A stretch of DNA of 17,664 bases from JAUVKA01 sp964465145 (lineage in GTDB: Bacteria; Bacteroidota; Bacteroidia; Bacteroidales; UBA12481), in the NCBI GenBank assembly GCA_964465145.1, contig CAYXJR010000083.1:1-17664 (forward strand), read 5' to 3'. Under the pieces are notes generated by a model. It was given only the letters and a program-made list of their open reading frames with translations, was not told where the DNA came from and made no database searches. Positions 15,220 through 17,664 of the stretch are shown in pieces (the stretch's first letter is position 1; each line of letters starts with the position of its first letter). The position numbers and the translations under genes are program-made.

Positions 15220-15264
15220 AATCTGTATCAGATTTGACTGACTTTTAATATTATACTACTTTTA
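15220..15264 (+). promoter_or_regulatory. Promoter of the TPR gene with overlapping inverted repeat
   Basis: TTTG (15233-15236) and TACTTTTA (15257-15264) are separated by exactly 20 bases; seven of eight -7 positions agree with TAnnTTTG. It lies between gyrA and the TPR gene, so the latter can be transcribed on its own, from about 15271. A 6-bp inverted repeat, AATCTG-TAT-CAGATT (15220-15234), runs into the -33 element and could be an operator. Confidence 0.65.
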
Positions 15265-15292
15265 ACAACTGGAAAACTTTAATTAAAAAATC

Positions 15293-16450
15293 ATGAAAAG
15301 AATTGCGTTTGTTTTAATCTTAATACTTGGAATTTCTGGCACTTACGGACAAAGTGCTAAGGTTGTTAGTGCTTATAACTATATGAAGCCTCAATACAAT
15401 GAATTGGATAAGGCAAAAGAATCTATCGACCAGGCTGCAGTTCACGCCAAAACTTCCATGGATGCCAAAACCTGGTATTATAGAGGCCAGATTTATTACA
15501 AGCTTTATCAATCTAATGATAGCAAGTTTAAAAACCTGGATGACAATCCTTTAATGGTTTCTTACAAATCATTTAAAAGGGCCAAGGAATTGGATGTCAA
15601 AAATAGATGGGAGAAAGACCTGATATTTGAAATACACAGGGCTGCCAGTCAACTATTCAATAAGGGAATTGATGAATATGAGCAGCAAAAATATGAGCAA
15701 TCCCTTGAATCCTATGAAACAGTTATTGAAATTGGGGCATTGCCATATATTAATCAAGTTGATACTTCAGCATATTTTAATGCCGCCCTTGCAGCTGACC
15801 AGGCTGGTTTGTATGACAAAGCCATAGGATATTATAAAAAATCAGCTGAATTGAATTATGGTGGCAGTGCAATATATAAGTATATGGCTGACATACAGAT
15901 GGTTAACGGTGATACTGTAGCTGCCCTTGATTCTTATAAGAAGGGTATTGAAGCTTTTCCCGAAGATAATGTTAGTTTGTATATAGAATTGATCAATTTC
16001 TACCTTGGTAAGGAAGATCTTGAACAAGCTAATGGATTCATCGAAAAAGCACTGGAAAAGGATGTTGAAAATGCATCTTTATGGTACGTATATGGCTTGT
16101 GTTTGGAAAAGAAAGACAACGAAAAAGCTCTCGAAGCATTTATCAAAGCCATAGAATTAAACCCGGAATATGCGGCAGCTTTTTATATGGCTGGAGCTGT
16201 TCATTACAACAGAGGCTATGAAGCAAACAAAGTTGCACAGGAGATCCCTTTGAATGATCCTGAAGGTTACAAAGCTGCTGTAGCAAAAACTGATGAGCAT
16301 TTCAGGTTGGCTTTACCTTATTTTGAAAAGGCAATTGAAATTGAAAGTGGAGATATTGAAACAATCAAAGCTTTGAAGGAATTGTATTATCGGTTCAAAA
16401 TGAACGATAAACTGGAAAAGATTACCAAGATGCTTGAGGATTTAAAATAA
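15293..16450 (+). CDS. Exported tetratricopeptide-repeat protein
   Basis: 385 residues. Residues 1-19 form a signal peptide (MKRIAFVLILILGISGTYG), cleaved before Gln20; no lipobox cysteine is seen, so it is probably periplasmic. The mature protein is almost entirely helical TPR repeats: clear units at about 60-75, 117-147, 158-188, 193-222, 227-256, 261-291 (LWYVYGLCLEKKDNEKALEA, then FIKAIELNPE) and 294-351, with an insertion at about 308-332. Such proteins usually act as scaffolds for other proteins; no enzyme motif is present. It follows gyrA by 103 bases and has its own promoter. My recollection is that a TPR gene often follows gyrA in Bacteroidales, but the link to gyrase function, if any, is unknown. 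Confidence 0.88.
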   Translation: MKRIAFVLILILGISGTYGQSAKVVSAYNYMKPQYNELDKAKESIDQAAVHAKTSMDAKTWYYRGQIYYKLYQSNDSKFKNLDDNPLMVSYKSFKRAKELDVKNRWEKDLIFEIHRAASQLFNKGIDEYEQQKYEQSLESYETVIEIGALPYINQVDTSAYFNAALAADQAGLYDKAIGYYKKSAELNYGGSAIYKYMADIQMVNGDTVAALDSYKKGIEAFPEDNVSLYIELINFYLGKEDLEQANGFIEKALEKDVENASLWYVYGLCLEKKDNEKALEAFIKAIELNPEYAAAFYMAGAVHYNRGYEANKVAQEIPLNDPEGYKAAVAKTDEHFRLALPYFEKAIEIESGDIETIKALKELYYRFKMNDKLEKITKMLEDLK

Positions 16451-16485
16451 TGACGGGTGACGAGTGATCAGTGAATATTGAATAG
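16451..16485 (+). repeat. Degenerate heptanucleotide tandem repeat (TGANNNN x5)
   Basis: Directly after the TAA of the TPR gene come five 7-base units in exact phase: TGACGGG, TGACGAG, TGATCAG, TGAATAT, TGAATAG. The first three positions are constant and the last four vary. It is non-coding on the plus strand, since each unit supplies TGA in a rotating frame. Confidence 0.6.
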
Positions 16486-16513
16486 AAATTATTTAGTACA
16501 ATATACCTGGAAT

Positions 16514-16540
16514 GGGGGGTGATTTGATTATTCCCCTTTT
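16514..16540 (+). terminator. Intrinsic terminator of the TPR gene
   Basis: GGGGGGTGAT (16514-16523) pairs with ATTATTCCCC (16527-16536) over 10 bp, three of them G-U, around a 3-base loop, followed by TTTTCTTT. It lies 64 bases after the TPR stop codon. Confidence 0.7.
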
Positions 16541-16577
16541 CTTTGGCATTATGAACTTAACATAATATTAATTATAG

Positions 16578-16608
16578 GACAATTGCAATTGTAGTTAATT
16601 GTCTTTTT
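16578..16608 (+). terminator. Second, weaker terminator after the TPR gene
   Basis: GACAATT (16578-16584) and AATTGTC (16597-16603) form a 7-bp AT-rich stem, followed by five T. It stands 38 bases beyond the first terminator and probably acts as a back-up stop before the convergent dipeptidase gene. Confidence 0.45.
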
Positions 16609-16650
16609 CGTGTGAATTTTACACGTCTGTACAGATATCAGATGTAGATT

Positions 16651-17664
16651 TTAAAAAGAATTGTTGTACTTGGTCCACAGATCATCCCCCAACTTCCAGT
16701 ACTGCTCAACTGCACCATTGGCCACGTCAAGTGAATATTGAGTAAGCATTTCAATAGCCTTTTTTGGATCTTGTTTATACAATTCAACCACTTTCTTCTC
16801 GAACTCAGGCTGATTAGCAAAGGCTTGTCCTTCAATTTCTTTCCATATTTTTTCCACATACTTACTCATGTCCTGATAACGGAAACCACATAACTGGCTA
16901 ACCCTGCGAAATGCCCACCACGCACAATCGCGCCTGAATTTCTCGCGGCCGTCAATCATGTATGATTCTGGCATGGTTGTGATACCACAATATAAAGGAA
17001 CATGAGGAGTCGTAGCCGGATTATCGTATCCCAGCCAGACTACCCCGCCAATCGGATCTGGCAACCATGCCCTGGACTGAGTAACCATAAGGTAAGTTGC
17101 ACGTGCACAGCATATTGTGCGCTCATAAGGGACCTTCAACAGATTGCGGGTGTCACCATTCATAAAAGGACTTGCAACGGGACTTTTAACAACATCTCCC
17201 TGCCTGTTTATGCTCGTAAGTGATCCTGTCATATCAAATGGGGAATTCTGATAATAATCCCTGAAGATCGATAATAGATCCTTTACTGACACCTTCTTGT
17301 CTGGCTTCACCGACAGTGGGAAATTCTCACCATTGGGATCCAGACTGAGAGAAGGAGCCACGGTACTCAGTACCCGCCACTCCCGACGTCGACTGCCCAT
17401 GCTTTTCCGGTTGGAATAGGCATAACAAAACTCAAACTTCTCTCCACTTTCAGGGCTCCAAAAACCTAATTCTTCGGCCAGACTTAACACATTATCAGAT
17501 GCCATATAATTTTCCCCGTCGGTAAGGTCTATGGTACGTATACGGCTGGAATTGGCCGATACTCCAATCTGGTCATCCGGAATCCTAACCGCTGCCCATA
17601 CGGCTCCTATTTTTCCTTTCCCAGGACCTAGAATCTCAAAATGCCAGGTTTCATTGGGATCGGC
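16651..17664 (-). CDS. C69-family dipeptidase, C-terminal part
   Basis: The minus-strand frame is open from the window edge at 17664 to the TAA at 16651-16653, giving 337 residues without a start; the Met encoded at 17503-17505 is internal, because family-like sequence continues before it (ADPNETWHFEILGPGKGK, then GAVWAAVRIP). This region, with SANSSRIRT, LAEELGFW, the YGITTMPESY block and CAWWAFRRVSQLCGFRY, fits peptidase family C69 (older name U34), Ntn-type dipeptidases that cleave dipeptides and are often exported in Bacteroidota. The N-terminal catalytic cysteine, exposed by self-processing, would lie outside the window and cannot be checked, nor can a signal peptide. The length seen is about 60% of the roughly 550 residues usual for the family. 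It is convergent with the TPR gene. Confidence 0.85.
   Translation of the reverse strand, partial: ADPNETWHFEILGPGKGKIGAVWAAVRIPDDQIGVSANSSRIRTIDLTDGENYMASDNVLSLAEELGFWSPESGEKFEFCYAYSNRKSMGSRRREWRVLSTVAPSLSLDPNGENFPLSVKPDKKVSVKDLLSIFRDYYQNSPFDMTGSLTSINRQGDVVKSPVASPFMNGDTRNLLKVPYERTICCARATYLMVTQSRAWLPDPIGGVVWLGYDNPATTPHVPLYCGITTMPESYMIDGREKFRRDCAWWAFRRVSQLCGFRYQDMSKYVEKIWKEIEGQAFANQPEFEKKVVELYKQDPKKAIEMLTQYSLDVANGAVEQYWKLGDDLWTKYNNSF

Noticed and set aside
16609..16625. CGTGT-GAATTTT-ACACG hairpin as a terminator of the dipeptidase gene
   Set aside because: Only five base pairs and no T-run on the minus strand; no clear terminator was found for that gene.
1..17664. CRISPR array, insertion sequence, prophage or riboswitch
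   Set aside because: No regularly spaced identical repeats, transposase, integrase or phage genes, and no recognised riboswitch core was seen on either strand.

Overview
The window looks like part of a chromosome from an anaerobic or facultative member of the Bacteroidota, probably Bacteroidales or a close relative. Several things point there: a secreted peptidase with a GEVED-type domain and a type IX secretion (T9SS) sorting tail, the end of a FISUMP-domain protein, a GyrA of Bacteroidota type, and promoters matching the Bacteroidota consensus TTTG-N20-TAnnTTTG. The clearest of these promoters serve tRNA-Lys and the TPR gene. Base composition is moderately AT-rich and even across the genes. 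No insertion sequence, phage gene or CRISPR array was seen.

Layout. (1) 1-2465, plus strand: the last 59 codons of a FISUMP protein, then a secreted tricorn/IRBP-type S41 peptidase whose C-terminus seems to have lost a block between its GEVED domain and its sorting domain. (2) 2544-7547, minus strand: a tight five-gene operon related to heterodisulfide reductase. In transcription order it is HdrC-like, HdrB-like, a short HdrA-like flavoprotein, a second HdrC-like protein, and a membrane protein that joins a NarI-like cytochrome b domain to an HdrD-like Fe-S/CCG module. (3) 7661-9261, minus: a LuxR/NarL-family response regulator and its histidine kinase, translationally coupled and pointing toward the Hdr operon. 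(4) 9372-9572: a perfect palindrome, then tRNA-Lys(TTT) with its own promoter and terminator. (5) 9643-12372, minus: clpC with a long, structured 3' region. (6) 12673-16450, plus: gyrA, then a secreted TPR protein with its own promoter and two successive terminators. (7) 16651-17664, minus: the C-terminal part of a C69-family dipeptidase, cut by the window edge.

The most interesting unit is the Hdr-like operon. It combines a soluble HdrABC-type flavin/Fe-S module with a membrane module of the FadF/EMO/HdrF type, in a lineage not expected to make coenzyme M or coenzyme B. I infer a complex that moves electrons between an unknown thiol/disulfide or other low-potential partner and menaquinone. 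The HdrA-like protein lacks the ferredoxin domains of methanogen HdrA. The HdrB-like protein has lost most cysteines of its first CCG site and keeps the second intact. Housekeeping genes (clpC, gyrA, tRNA-Lys) fill the middle. Possible regulatory structures include a terminator-like hairpin in the gyrA leader and repeat arrays beside the S41 and TPR genes.
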